Notes: generated from the sequence alone by a model not told the origin. A stretch of 64,000 nucleotides of DNA from Pontibacter roseus DSM 17521 (GCF_000373265.1 NZ_KB890769.1:1-64000); one strand, 5' to 3'. Numbered from the stretch's first letter, positions 33,805 through 42,542 are shown. A program made the numbers and translations.

Positions 33805-36609
33805 TTACAACCTGTCCTTCAGGAACCGGGCAGTGTGGTTGTCTTCCAGTTTCGCCATCTCCTCGGGCGTGCCCTCGAACAGCAGGTGGCCTCCGTTTGT
33901 ACCTCCTTCCGGGCCCAAGTCGATAATCCAGTCGGCGCACTTGACGATGTCCATGTTGTGCTCAATGATGACGACTGTGTTGCCGTTCTCGATGAGCGCG
34001 TTGATGGACGTGAGCAGTTTACTGATGTCGTGGAAGTGCAGACCGGTGCTAGGCTCGTCAAAGATGAAGAGAATGTTCTCCTGGTGCGGCTGCACGCCTT
34101 TGGTCAGGAACGAAGCCAGCTTCACGCGCTGCGCCTCGCCACCTGACAAGGTGTTGCTCGATTGCCCCAGACGAATATATCCCAGTCCTACATCGTTCAG
34201 CGGCCGCAGCTTCTCAATGATTTTCGGCTGGTCCGCAAAGAAGTCGATGCTATCGGCGATGGTCATATCCAGCACCTCGGCTATGCTCTTCTCCTTGAAC
34301 TTGATGTCGAGCACGTCCTGCTTGAAGCGGTGGCCGTGGCAGCTCTCGCAGGTCAGGTAAATATCAGCCATAAACTGCATCTCAATCTTCACCTGTCCTT
34401 CGCCCTGGCATACCTCGCAGCGGCCTCCCTCAATGTTGAAGGAGAAGTGCGACGGCTTGAACCCACGCGACTTCGCCAGCGGCTGGTCTGCATATAGGGA
34501 GCGAATGGCGTCATAAGCTTTCACGTACGTTACCGGGTTGGAGCGCGACGATTTCCCTATTGGGTTCTGGTCCACGAACTCCACGTGCTGAATCTTGTTG
34601 TAGTCACCGGCCAGCTTGTCGAACTTACCAGTAGCCTCTGAGGTGGAGCCATGCAGCTTTTGCATGGCCGGCGCCAGAATCTTCTTGATGAGCGTCGATT
34701 TGCCCGAACCGCTCACGCCTGTCACCACCGTCATCACGCCTAGCGGCAGCTTCACCGACAGGTTCTTGAGGTTGTTCTCCCGCGCGCCCTGTATTTCAAT
34801 AGTATTGCGCCACTTGCGACGCTGCGCCGGCACGGACACTTCCATCTTGCCGCTTAGGTATTTGCCGGTATAGGTATGGGAGGTCTTGGTCATCTCCTCA
34901 AAAGTGCCTTGGAACATCAGGTTACCGCCACCTGAGCCGGCCTCCGGTCCGATGTCGATAAGTTGGTCTGCCGCGCGCATCATCTCCTCTTCGTGCTCCA
35001 CCACAATCACGGTGTTGCCCAACGCCTGCAGTGAGCGCAGCACGCCAATCAGTTGTTCGGAGTCCTTGGGATGCAAACCGATGCTCGGTTCATCCAGGAT
35101 GTACATAGAACCCACCAAAGCGCTGCCCAGCGAAGTAGCCAAGTTGATGCGCTGGCTCTCCCCGCCAGAAAGGGTGTTGGAGAGGCGGTTGAGCGTCAGG
35201 TAACCCAAACCTACACGTTCCAGGTAGCCCAGGCGGTTCGCAACCTCAGTTACCAGGCGGTCCGCCACGTTCTGGTCATGCTCCGACAACTCCAGATTGC
35301 GGAAGAAGGGCAGTACCTGCGTAATCGGCATCAGCACCAGGTCTGTGATGCTCTTGCCGTTGACTTTGACATAGCTGGCGTCTTTGCGCAGGCGGGAGCC
35401 TTTGCAATCGGGGCAGGTGGTACGGCCGCGGTAGCGCGACAGCATCACGCGGTATTGTATCTTGTGCGTCTGAGACTGCAGGTGCCGAAAGAAATCGTTC
35501 AACCCCTCAAAGTACTTGTTGCCGGTCCAGAGCAGTTCCTGCTCTTTTTCAGACAGTTCATTGAATGGACGATGGATTGGAAAATCGAAGCGGATGCCGT
35601 TTTTGATGAGCGGTTGCAGCCACTCGTTCATCTTGTCGGAGCGCCACGGGGCAACAGCGCCTTCGTATACCGTCAGGCTCTTGTCAGGTATAACCAGGTC
35701 GGGGTCTATACCTAGCACGGTACCAAAACCCTCACAGGTCTGGCAAGCGCCATAGGGGTTGTTGAAGCTGAAGAAGTTGACGGAGGGCTCCTCAAACACC
35801 ATCCCGTCCAGTTCGAAGCGGTCCGAGAACACACGCTCCTCCTCGCCATACAGCACGCGGCACTCGCCATGGCCTTCAAAAAAGGCCGTCTGCACCGAGT
35901 CCGCAATCCGGAACTTCAAATCCTCATCTGACAGGTATATCACGGCACGGTCTACGAGTATGTATACCTCCTTGCCCAGCTTCGGCTTCTTCTCTTCCAA
36001 CAGCTCTTCAATGAAGTATACCTGTCCGTCGGCGTAGATGCGTGAATAGCCTTTCTGCAAGAGCAGGTCCAGCTCCTTTGCCAACGTGCGCTCTTTGTGC
36101 TGCTGCAGTGGCGCCAGTATCATCACACGGGCCTCGTCCTCCAACGAGAAGATGAAGTCCACTACATCAGCCACGCTGTCCTTCTGCACCACCTCCCCCG
36201 AAATCGGCGAATAGGTCTTGCCGATGCGGGCGAATAGCAGTTTCAGGTAGTCGTATATCTCGGTGCTGGTGCCCACCGTGGAGCGGTTGTTCTTGATGCT
36301 GACCTTCTGCTCGATGGCGATGGCTGGGCTGATGCCTTTGATGTAGTCCACATCGGGCTTGTCCATGCGGCCCAGGAACTGGCGCGCGTAAGAGCTCAGA
36401 CTCTCCACGTACATGCGCTGCCCTTCGGCATACAGGGTGTCAAAGGCCAGGGAAGATTTGCCGGAGCCCGACAGGCCGGTGACCACTATGAATTTGTTGC
36501 GTGGCAGGGCCACACTCAGGTTTTTCAGGTTGTGCACCCGCGCCCCTTTGATGATGATGTTCTGCCGGGGGTCGAGGGCGTCTATGTTTTGCTCTGCTTG
36601 ATTTGCCAT
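33805..36609 (-). CDS. uvrA: excinuclease ABC subunit UvrA
   Basis: The damage-recognition ATPase of nucleotide excision repair; it loads UvrB at bulky lesions. The 934-residue protein has two ABC modules: the first Walker A GLSGSGKSSL is at about 45-54, with LSGGESQRINLA near 485. The second Walker A is GVSGSGKSTLIKK near 640, with LSGGEAQRVKLASFL near 830. Zinc-binding cysteine pairs are seen in GACQTCEGFG, CPDCKGSRL, CEVCQGEGQ and CESCHGHRF. The open frame extends 16 codons upstream, but the ATG at 36609 (MANQAEQNID) fits homologues. There is no uvrB nearby. Confidence 0.96.
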   Translation of the reverse strand: MANQAEQNIDALDPRQNIIIKGARVHNLKNLSVALPRNKFIVVTGLSGSGKSSLAFDTLYAEGQRMYVESLSSYARQFLGRMDKPDVDYIKGISPAIAIEQKVSIKNNRSTVGTSTEIYDYLKLLFARIGKTYSPISGEVVQKDSVADVVDFIFSLEDEARVMILAPLQQHKERTLAKELDLLLQKGYSRIYADGQVYFIEELLEEKKPKLGKEVYILVDRAVIYLSDEDLKFRIADSVQTAFFEGHGECRVLYGEEERVFSDRFELDGMVFEEPSVNFFSFNNPYGACQTCEGFGTVLGIDPDLVIPDKSLTVYEGAVAPWRSDKMNEWLQPLIKNGIRFDFPIHRPFNELSEKEQELLWTGNKYFEGLNDFFRHLQSQTHKIQYRVMLSRYRGRTTCPDCKGSRLRKDASYVKVNGKSITDLVLMPITQVLPFFRNLELSEHDQNVADRLVTEVANRLGYLERVGLGYLTLNRLSNTLSGGESQRINLATSLGSALVGSMYILDEPSIGLHPKDSEQLIGVLRSLQALGNTVIVVEHEEEMMRAADQLIDIGPEAGSGGGNLMFQGTFEEMTKTSHTYTGKYLSGKMEVSVPAQRRKWRNTIEIQGARENNLKNLSVKLPLGVMTVVTGVSGSGKSTLIKKILAPAMQKLHGSTSEATGKFDKLAGDYNKIQHVEFVDQNPIGKSSRSNPVTYVKAYDAIRSLYADQPLAKSRGFKPSHFSFNIEGGRCEVCQGEGQVKIEMQFMADIYLTCESCHGHRFKQDVLDIKFKEKSIAEVLDMTIADSIDFFADQPKIIEKLRPLNDVGLGYIRLGQSSNTLSGGEAQRVKLASFLTKGVQPHQENILFIFDEPSTGLHFHDISKLLTSINALIENGNTVVIIEHNMDIVKCADWIIDLGPEGGTNGGHLLFEGTPEEMAKLEDNHTARFLKDRL

Positions 36610-36659
36610 ACAGACAGTGGTTCTGGCAGCAGCGGTAAACCCCACAGCCAGCGCCATTT

Positions 36660-37139
36660 TATCTCTTTAGATGAAAGTGTAAAGTTACAAATACCTGACC
36701 GCTTTCAGAAGGTTTTGTTGCACCTGCTTTTACACCTCTCAGCGCAAGGAGCAGCAACCTCCGGAAGGAATGAGGGCATCATTTGAAACACCCGCCACTG
36801 CAAAAAGGTTTATGCATCCTACCTTTAATCTCCGCCTCTCCTCACGCTGCGCCACGATTAAATGAACGGGAAGTTTATTGCGTATAAAAACTCTGTTAAG
36901 TTCAACAGACTGAAGCATATATCGTATACCTATATAACTGCTGTGCAATATTAAGCAGTCCCACTGGGATGTTTGATAGAGTGAAAGCATCAAGTGCCAA
37001 ATTACCAGCATAGCAGCCTGTAACACCTTAGCCCTTCTACCGCCTTATCGCCCGCACCCTACCCTAAGGCAAGTTTACATTTTCAAATCGCTGGCATACA
37101 GGTCTTGTATACCCAGAAAAAACTTAATGCCCTAATCCT
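36660..37139. other. intergenic stretch with no gene seen
   Basis: About 480 bases between the divergent uvrA and T9SS-cargo genes. Both promoters must lie here. A TAACTTTA on the minus strand at 36687-36680 is a weak -7 candidate for uvrA. I see no conserved small gene, repeat or RNA. Confidence 0.5.
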
Positions 37140-38162
37140 ATGGAAAAGCATATACATTTATTTCGCGCCATACTCTGTACCGTTTTACTGATAGGGTTTG
37201 CCCAAGCGGCTTCGGCTCAGACAGACGATACTCCCTGTTTCTACACAGACGATGAAAATCCGGAGGAACGTTGTATTGCCATCGGATACGCCAGCGTGAC
37301 GCCCTACGTCAACCAGCCAGGAGACCCGCCGGGCCAGCAGCTTCTGAATGTAAGGGTAGTCTTTCAAGCATGTGACGACGTGACTGAAATCAGCATTTCG
37401 CGCCCGGGAGGCTCTCCCATTGTAATAGCTGGCGATGACATAACCGGCGAAGTCCAGGACATCGAATTCCAGATTAACGCGAGGGCATTTCAAAACAACA
37501 ACGACCTCAGGCTCACCATCGAATTTACCACAGGCGACCCCACCACCGTAGAAATAGTGTATACAGGAGATGAAGAGTGCGAAAACATCCTGGAGGAAAT
37601 CTTTCCTTTGCCAGTGGAACTGGTCAGTTTCAGTGTGGCGGCCTCTCCCAAGGGAATCAGCCTGAGCTGGCGCACGGCCAGCGAACTGGAGAACAAACAC
37701 TTTGAGGTGGAGCGAAGCACGGATGGCCATACCTTCACTCAGATAGGCATTGTGCCAGGCCATGGCACTACCTCCATACCCAAAGACTATACCTTCGAGG
37801 ACAAGAGGCCAGCAGACGGAACCAGTTATTACCGTTTGAAGCAGGTGGACTTCGATGGCCAATACGAGTACTCCTATATAGTAGCCGCTGAGAACGCACC
37901 TCAGGAAAACCAGCGACTTGTGGTGGCACCCAACCCCTGCCTCAAGGGCGACTGCGAGATTAGCCTGGGCCGTGGTGGCATAAAAACCGAGACGCTCCTA
38001 GAGTTGAAAGACATGACTGGTCGCGCCATCTTCTCCAAAACGCTATACCCAGGAGATGACGCCACCCTACGGCTGGAGGAGTTAAAGAAGCTCAAGGGCC
38101 TATACCTGCTCACGGCCACAACCAAAGACACCATCCTTCAGCAGCGCCTCTTGGTGGAGTAA
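37140..38162 (+). CDS. secreted protein with type IX secretion C-terminal sorting domain
   Basis: A 340-residue exported protein. Signal peptide (about residues 1-27, ending ASAQ); an N-terminal domain of about 125 residues with no recognised fold; then the segment LPVELVSFSVAASPKGISLSWRTASE. This opening, with the following fibronectin-like repeat (ENKHFEVERSTDGHTF ... YYRLKQVDFDGQYEYS), is very common just before T9SS sorting domains. The last 80 residues are a type A sorting domain (VAPNP ... LKGLYLLTATTKD ... QRLLVE), by which PorU-type machinery attaches cargo to the surface or releases it. Function beyond secretion is unknown. Four cysteines in the N-terminal domain may form disulphides. 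Confidence 0.9.
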   Translation: MEKHIHLFRAILCTVLLIGFAQAASAQTDDTPCFYTDDENPEERCIAIGYASVTPYVNQPGDPPGQQLLNVRVVFQACDDVTEISISRPGGSPIVIAGDDITGEVQDIEFQINARAFQNNNDLRLTIEFTTGDPTTVEIVYTGDEECENILEEIFPLPVELVSFSVAASPKGISLSWRTASELENKHFEVERSTDGHTFTQIGIVPGHGTTSIPKDYTFEDKRPADGTSYYRLKQVDFDGQYEYSYIVAAENAPQENQRLVVAPNPCLKGDCEISLGRGGIKTETLLELKDMTGRAIFSKTLYPGDDATLRLEELKKLKGLYLLTATTKDTILQQRLLVE

Positions 38163-38292
38163 CAAAGTTGCTGAACGGTTGGCGCTGCAACCACAACCAA
38201 AAGACCGGTCCTTTATGGATATTTCTGAACCTGCAACGGGTGCGAACGCGTATGCAGTGTTTACAACCGTTCAAACTTAAAGACCAACACGT

Positions 38293-38415
38293 ATGGGAAA
38301 AGGAGATAAAAAATCGAAGAAGGGCAAGATTGTGAAAGGCACTTACGGCAACAGCCGCCGCCGCAAAGCCAACAAACAAAAAGGCGCTTCCGAAAAGAAA
38401 GAGGCCACAGCCTAG
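38293..38415 (+). CDS. 30S ribosomal protein bTHX
   Basis: A 40-residue, very basic protein: MGKGDKKSKKGKIVKGTYGN, then SRRRKANKQ. It matches the THX family, a short peptide that fits into a pocket at the top of the 30S head, first seen in Thermus and common in Bacteroidota. Members start with MGKGDxKTxKGKI. No strong ribosome-binding site is visible, as is usual in this phylum. It converges on the MFS gene. Confidence 0.88.
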   Translation: MGKGDKKSKKGKIVKGTYGNSRRRKANKQKGASEKKEATA

Positions 38416-38432
38416 TAGCATCACCCTATCAG

Positions 38433-38483
38433 AACGACAGCAGGCCCATGTTCCCGAGAAAGGAACATGGGCCTGCTGTCGTT
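38433..38483. terminator. long hairpin between the bTHX and MFS genes
   Basis: A 22-bp perfect stem (38433-38454 with 38462-38483) with a 7-base loop. It covers the first bases of the MFS stop codon. Neither side has a real T tract (GTTATACC on plus, CTGATAGG on minus), so it may end transcription poorly or protect 3' ends instead. Confidence 0.7.
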
Positions 38484-39750
38484 ATACCACCTCCATCTCC
38501 GGAGTCAAATCCAGTTTGCGCAGCTTATCTGCCTTCAAGGCTGTTATACCTACCACTAGCAGGGTAATGGCGCCACCCAGCACGACAGATGGCACAGCCC
38601 CCATCACCTTCGCCATTGCCCCCGCCCGGAAAGCGCCAATCTCATTGGACGAACCGATGAAGATGCTGTTCACCGACGACACGCGCCCCTTCATGTACTC
38701 CGGCGTCAGCGTATGGATTAAGGTAGACCGGATAATCACACTGATGCTATCGAATGCCCCGCTCAATGTCAGCAACACCAGCGAAAGCCAGAAGCTGGTG
38801 CTCAGGCCAAAGAAAACGAGGCTCAACCCGAAACCCGCCACACACCAGAGCATGATTTTGCCGGCTTTCACGGTGATAGGATGGTAAGCCATCCAAATGG
38901 CCATAGCCACGGAGCCAACCGCAGGCGCAGCCCGCAAAAAGCCGAGCCCCTGCGGGCCTATGAGCAGGATGTCTGAGGCGAATACCGGCAGCAGCGCCAC
39001 CGCCCCGCCAAACAGCACCGCGAACATGTCCAACGAAATGGCGTTCAGAATAACCTGATTCCCGAAAACGAACTTGATTCCAGAGCGCAGGCTTTCCTTC
39101 AGGTTCTGCGGATTGACGTTCTCTGGAAGCGGTCTGCTGCCAATCAGCGCGAAAGCCGTGAAAGACAACAACACCAGCAGGGCATCCAGGGCATAGGCAG
39201 CCGTAATGCTGTAGAACCCATATACCAACCCGCCCAGGGCGGGCCCCACCAGTGACGCCGCCTGCCAGGTCGTGCTGCTCCAGGTGATGGCATTGGCGTA
39301 CAGCTGCTTGTCGGCTACCAGTTGGGGCATGAAAGAGAACACTGCCGGCCCCATGAAGCCACGGGCTATACCGCTGATGAAGATGACCGCATAAATCGGT
39401 ACCACCCCGTACAGCAACAGCACCTGGCTCACATCCAGCGTAAAGTATAGCAGCGCCAGCGAACACAGCAGCAGCACCGCCACCACCGCCACGATGATGC
39501 GCTTGCGCGGCACCGTATCTGCCACATAGCCGGCATACAACGACACGAAAATGGAAGGTATAGCCTCCGCCAACCCTATCAAGCCAAGCGAAAAAACGTC
39601 TTTGGTGATATCGTAGATTTGCCAACCCACGATTACGGCCTGTATTTGCATAGCCAGCGTAATGCAGAGCCGGGCCGAAACGTACAGCCTGAAGTCGCGC
39701 AACCGCAAAACGGCATAAGGGTCATGTTTCCTTGTCGGTTTACTGCCCAT
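38482..39750 (-). CDS. MFS transporter, EntS/MFS_3-like exporter
   Basis: A 422-residue inner-membrane protein with about twelve membrane helices. Family features include AMQIQAVIVGWQIYDIT near residue 35 and GLAEAIPSIFVSLYAGYVADTVPRKR, the loop 2-3 motif with Asp-Arg-like residues, near 75. The long hydrophobic series then reaches SSNEIGAFRAGAMAKVMGAVPSVVLGG near 375. This is the MFS_3 branch that holds enterobactin exporter EntS and macrolide exporters. The substrate is unknown and no siderophore genes are nearby. TAGCTTTG at 39794-39787 on the minus strand is a possible -7 element. Confidence 0.85.
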   Translation of the reverse strand: MGSKPTRKHDPYAVLRLRDFRLYVSARLCITLAMQIQAVIVGWQIYDITKDVFSLGLIGLAEAIPSIFVSLYAGYVADTVPRKRIIVAVVAVLLLCSLALLYFTLDVSQVLLLYGVVPIYAVIFISGIARGFMGPAVFSFMPQLVADKQLYANAITWSSTTWQAASLVGPALGGLVYGFYSITAAYALDALLVLLSFTAFALIGSRPLPENVNPQNLKESLRSGIKFVFGNQVILNAISLDMFAVLFGGAVALLPVFASDILLIGPQGLGFLRAAPAVGSVAMAIWMAYHPITVKAGKIMLWCVAGFGLSLVFFGLSTSFWLSLVLLTLSGAFDSISVIIRSTLIHTLTPEYMKGRVSSVNSIFIGSSNEIGAFRAGAMAKVMGAVPSVVLGGAITLLVVGITALKADKLRKLDLTPEMEVV

Positions 39751-39799
39751 ACCTCTTTCTCCTCCTCAAAAAAATGAACATAACCGCAAAGCTACGCGA

Positions 39800-40202
39800 A
39801 AGCTCGAAAAGCTAGAGTTTGCTAACTCATATTTAATCTGATGATTACCTGTGCTCCCATCCGGGCGGTGTAGCTGAAACGCAAAAACAGGTATGCCCAC
39901 AAGAATAGGCACCGACCCAACGGAGACAGACCTGCCATATCGACTCACAGTTTATAGACAAGGTCATAACCCACTGCCTTCCTTTACTATATAAAATTTT
40001 TCAGAATTTTAACCCTTATATTGCAACACTCCTTTACCGATAGAAGTATAAATTTTTATAGAGCGGACACCTTATTTCCCAGCCGCCCATTCCGCGTCTA
40101 TGCAAAGCTGCAAGTAGCATACTGCCTCAGTCATGTACCTGCTACTGGTACAGCCCACAATTTTTTGTTTCGTAAACCTCCCTTTACTAGGGTAAAATCT
40201 CT
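39800..40202. other. intergenic stretch with no gene seen
   Basis: About 400 bases of A/T-rich sequence between divergent genes. I find no conserved coding frame or RNA. The only structured element is the palindrome listed at 40203-40221. Confidence 0.5.
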
Positions 40203-40221
40203 TCCTGATTCAGAATCAGGA
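40203..40221. promoter_or_regulatory. 19-bp perfect odd palindrome, possible operator
   Basis: TCCTGATTC, one central A, then GAATCAGGA. It stands 53 bases before the start of the next gene, about where an operator or early leader hairpin would be. No T tract follows, which argues against a terminator. Confidence 0.45.
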
Positions 40222-40273
40222 GGCAGGGAGCGTTCGCTTTATAGGATTTAAAACTTTAATAAAAGACAGAAAC

Positions 40274-40600
40274 ATGGAACAACTGGACATCCGCACATTA
40301 TTGGAGAACATCGAGAAGAAGGTGTACCAGCAGGAAATCACATCCAGCTCAGACGTTACCCAACTCATTAATACCGAAATCGCAAAGGCCATCAACCTCA
40401 ACAGCAAGGCAGCTGAAAACGCGCTTCAAAATGTATCGTGCACAACCATTGAGTGCTACCTGCAGCACCTGAAGGCCGTAGAGGCGAAGCTGCAGAAACC
40501 CTGCGACATCACAGCCCAGTGCAAGCCTGTGGAGGAGCGCGAAATCAATCGCAGGTTGCTGCTCATCCTGAACCGTCTCAAGCGGTATAACCGGCAGTAA
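40274..40600 (+). CDS. hypothetical protein with two cysteine pairs
   Basis: A 108-residue soluble, mostly helical protein with no signal peptide. Cysteines at about residues 56, 61, 77 and 83 form a C-x4-C and a C-x5-C pair, which could bind a metal or form disulphides. The C-terminus is basic (RRLLLILNRLKRYNRQ). I recognise no family. It is a single gene with its own terminator and a palindrome upstream, which supports it being real and regulated. Confidence 0.65.
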   Translation: MEQLDIRTLLENIEKKVYQQEITSSSDVTQLINTEIAKAINLNSKAAENALQNVSCTTIECYLQHLKAVEAKLQKPCDITAQCKPVEEREINRRLLLILNRLKRYNRQ

Positions 40601-40627
40601 CACCTTCGCGTAAATCATTAATAACGC

Positions 40628-40667
40628 ATCCTTCGTCAGGTACTCAATCCTCGCGAAGGATTTTTTT
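40628..40667 (+). terminator. terminator of the cysteine-pair protein gene
   Basis: An 8-bp stem (40628-40635 with 40654-40661) followed by seven T (40661-40667). Confidence 0.7.
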
Positions 40668-40939
40668 ATGCGCTATACCTGCTATACCTGTTTCTTGCCT
40701 GTTGCGGCACACCTACAAGCGCCTTGCTCACAATCGATTTATCCTGCCAATGCGTGCTTTATCTGCGCACCAAGTGAGGGTGACTAATGTCATTTTTCTG
40801 CCAGGGCATACCTTGTATTTTTGTTTTTCCATAGGTTCCGGCACTTGGGTGGGCCTCAGCCAGATGACATACTCTGCCTGACAGCCGTCTTAGCAAATAC
40901 GCGTCAACCGATGGGCCAAACATAATAGCAGGTTTTAGG

Positions 40940-41329
40940 ATGAAGACAGATATCAAGGATGAGCAGGACATAAAGCTGTTGGTTGACACCTTTTATGTCA
41001 GCGTGAGGGAAGACGATTTGTTGGAGCCCATCTTCGATGGGTTTGCACAGGTGAACTGGGAGCACCATCTGCCCATTATGTATAGTTTCTGGAGCTCAGT
41101 GCTTTTCGGCACCATGGCCTACAAAGGCCAGCCCTTCCCGAAGCACATGCGCCTTCCCGTGGACAGGCAACACTTTGCCCGCTGGGTCGAGTTGTTCACC
41201 CAGACAGTAGATAGCCTTTTTGAAGGCGAAAAGGCGCAGGAGATAAAGCAGAAAGCCACTAGTATAGCACAGGTCTTTCAGATGAAGATGGGCCTGATAG
41301 GCATTATTGGCAAAGAATATTCTGCTTAG
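40940..41329 (+). CDS. group III truncated haemoglobin
   Basis: A 129-residue haem protein of the TrHb3 (class P) group. The probable proximal histidine is His69 in PKHMRLPVD, followed by the diagnostic HFARWVELF (residues 78-86), and the distal side is seen in the aromatic segment MYSFWSSVLFGTMAY. Such globins are thought to handle nitric oxide or oxygen chemistry at low oxygen; the exact role here is unknown. A single gene with a strong terminator. Confidence 0.9.
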   Translation: MKTDIKDEQDIKLLVDTFYVSVREDDLLEPIFDGFAQVNWEHHLPIMYSFWSSVLFGTMAYKGQPFPKHMRLPVDRQHFARWVELFTQTVDSLFEGEKAQEIKQKATSIAQVFQMKMGLIGIIGKEYSA

Positions 41330-41356
41330 GCCACAGCAGAATCTTATTCTAGCTAG

Positions 41357-41400
41357 AAAGGGCAGGGGGAGCGGACGATAACCGCTCCCCCTGCCCTTTT
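41357..41400 (+). terminator. terminator of the truncated haemoglobin gene
   Basis: An 18-bp perfect stem (41357-41374 with 41382-41399), loop ACGATAA, ending in TTTT. Confidence 0.88.
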
Positions 41401-41404
41401 ATCA

Positions 41405-41690
41405 TGGTAGCAGCAATAGGTATACCATTAGGCAGAAAGGGGGCTCTATATTCTGATTTATAAGTTCTTATATATGTTGAAAATAAAATTTAACTCAAAG
41501 CATATACACTTATATTATATTGCCGTATATTAGGTATCAGTAATTTATTCTGAAAATATAGCTCCTGTAATATTTTTTTTTAAGGAGAGGCGGCTGTTCT
41601 TGCACAGTCAGGATGCTTTATCTATATTTGATTTACACTTCATAAAAATCTTAGTTCTTAAAGCTAAACGCAACAATATGATATAAAGCT
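41405..41690. other. A/T-rich leader before the ECF sigma gene, no gene seen
   Basis: Nearly 300 bases clearly richer in A and T than the genes around it, with many TATA-like words and a run of nine T near 41572-41580. No coding frame. It probably holds the sigma factor promoter, which I cannot place with confidence. Confidence 0.5.
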
Positions 41691-41709
41691 CTACGTTAAC
41701 TTAATGTAG
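41691..41709 (+). promoter_or_regulatory. inverted repeat just before the sigma factor start codon
   Basis: CTACGTTAA, C, TTAATGTAG: 9-bp arms with one G-T opposition, ending 7 bases before the ATG at 41717. It could fold in the mRNA over the ribosome-landing region or be a protein-binding site. Confidence 0.4.
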
Positions 41710-41716
41710 CTTTACG

Positions 41717-42319
41717 ATGAATACAACTACCCAGCTGAGCGACTCCGCATTGGTGACGCTCTACATCGCAGGTAACGAAAATGCGTTTGAACAGCTAGTA
41801 AACAGACACAAGAACAAGGTATTCACTACAATCTTACTGATTGTCAAAGACACGTATACAGCCGAAGACCTTCTGCAGGATACCTTTATAAAGGCTATCC
41901 ATACCATGAAGGGCGGGCGGTATAACGAAGAAGGCAAGTTCTCTTCCTGGATATGCCGTATTGCCCATAACCTGGCAATCGACTTTTTCCGTAAAGAGAA
42001 AAGAAGCCCGATGATTACGCTGGAAGACGGCAGCAATGTGTTCAATGCTTTATCTTTTGCAGAAGATTCTGCCGAGTCGCTGCAAATCAAAGAGGATACA
42101 CATGCACGTCTGCGTGAGCTCATCCAAACGCTGCCCCAGGCGCAGCGGGAAGTCCTCATGATGCGGCACTACGCCGACATGAGTTTCCAGGAGATTGCCG
42201 AAGCAACCGGTGTAAGCATCAATACAGCTCTGGGTCGTATGCGCTACGCATTAATCAACCTAAGAAAAAAGATGCTAAACGGCACAATTGCTTATGATAA
42301 AAACCTCTACTCAGAATGA
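41717..42319 (+). CDS. ECF-type RNA polymerase sigma factor
   Basis: A 200-residue sigma-70 family protein of the extracytoplasmic-function group. Region 2 covers about residues 12-90 (YTAEDLLQDTFIKAIHTM, FSSWICRIAHNLAIDFFRKEKR) and recognises the -10 element. Region 4 covers about 130-190 (LPQAQREVLMMRHYADMSFQEIAEATGVSINTALGRM) with the helix-turn-helix for the -35 element. No sigma-1.1 or extra domain is present. The next gene overlaps its 3' end by 26 bases in another frame, so the pair is translationally coupled. Confidence 0.92.
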   Translation: MNTTTQLSDSALVTLYIAGNENAFEQLVNRHKNKVFTTILLIVKDTYTAEDLLQDTFIKAIHTMKGGRYNEEGKFSSWICRIAHNLAIDFFRKEKRSPMITLEDGSNVFNALSFAEDSAESLQIKEDTHARLRELIQTLPQAQREVLMMRHYADMSFQEIAEATGVSINTALGRMRYALINLRKKMLNGTIAYDKNLYSE

Positions 42320-42524
42320 GCTTATCCAGTATGTATACAATGAGTTGGCAGATGATGCCCGCGAGCAACTGGAAACAGCGTTGACGCACGACGACGAGCT
42401 AGCCGACAACTGCTCTGACCTCCTGCTCCTCCAGCGTTTGCTTGACGGCGCGGCCAAAAGCCCCAGCCAGCGGACCATCAACAACATTTTAAATTACTCA
42501 AAAAGCTTAAGTTTGCAGTCGTAA
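42294..42524 (+). CDS. small acidic protein coupled to the ECF sigma factor
   Basis: A 76-residue soluble, helical and acidic protein (MIKTSTQNELIQYVYNELAD at the start). There is no membrane helix and no zinc-binding HxxxCxxC motif, so it is not a classical anti-sigma factor of the ZAS type. Its place, overlapping the sigma gene by 26 bases, suggests a partner of the sigma factor. The ATG at 42294 is preferred over an upstream TTG at 42288. The stop codon lies inside the stem-loop of the following terminator. Confidence 0.7.
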   Translation: MIKTSTQNELIQYVYNELADDAREQLETALTHDDELADNCSDLLLLQRLLDGAAKSPSQRTINNILNYSKSLSLQS

Positions 42525-42542
42525 AGACTGCAGACTTTTTTT
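42510..42542 (+). terminator. terminator after the sigma-factor pair, running into the nth start codon
   Basis: An 11-bp stem with one G-T pair (42510-42520 with 42526-42536), loop GTAAA, followed by seven T (42536-42542). The ATG of nth is the next base. The stop codon of the small gene is in the loop. Confidence 0.85.

Noticed and set aside
24504-36609. Many long frames on the plus strand opposite minus-strand genes
   Set aside because: They are shadow frames of GC-rich coding sequence with low-complexity translations and no start signals.
36610-36657. Longer start for UvrA with 16 more residues
   Set aside because: The added segment is not part of the family; the ATG at 36609 gives the usual N-terminus.
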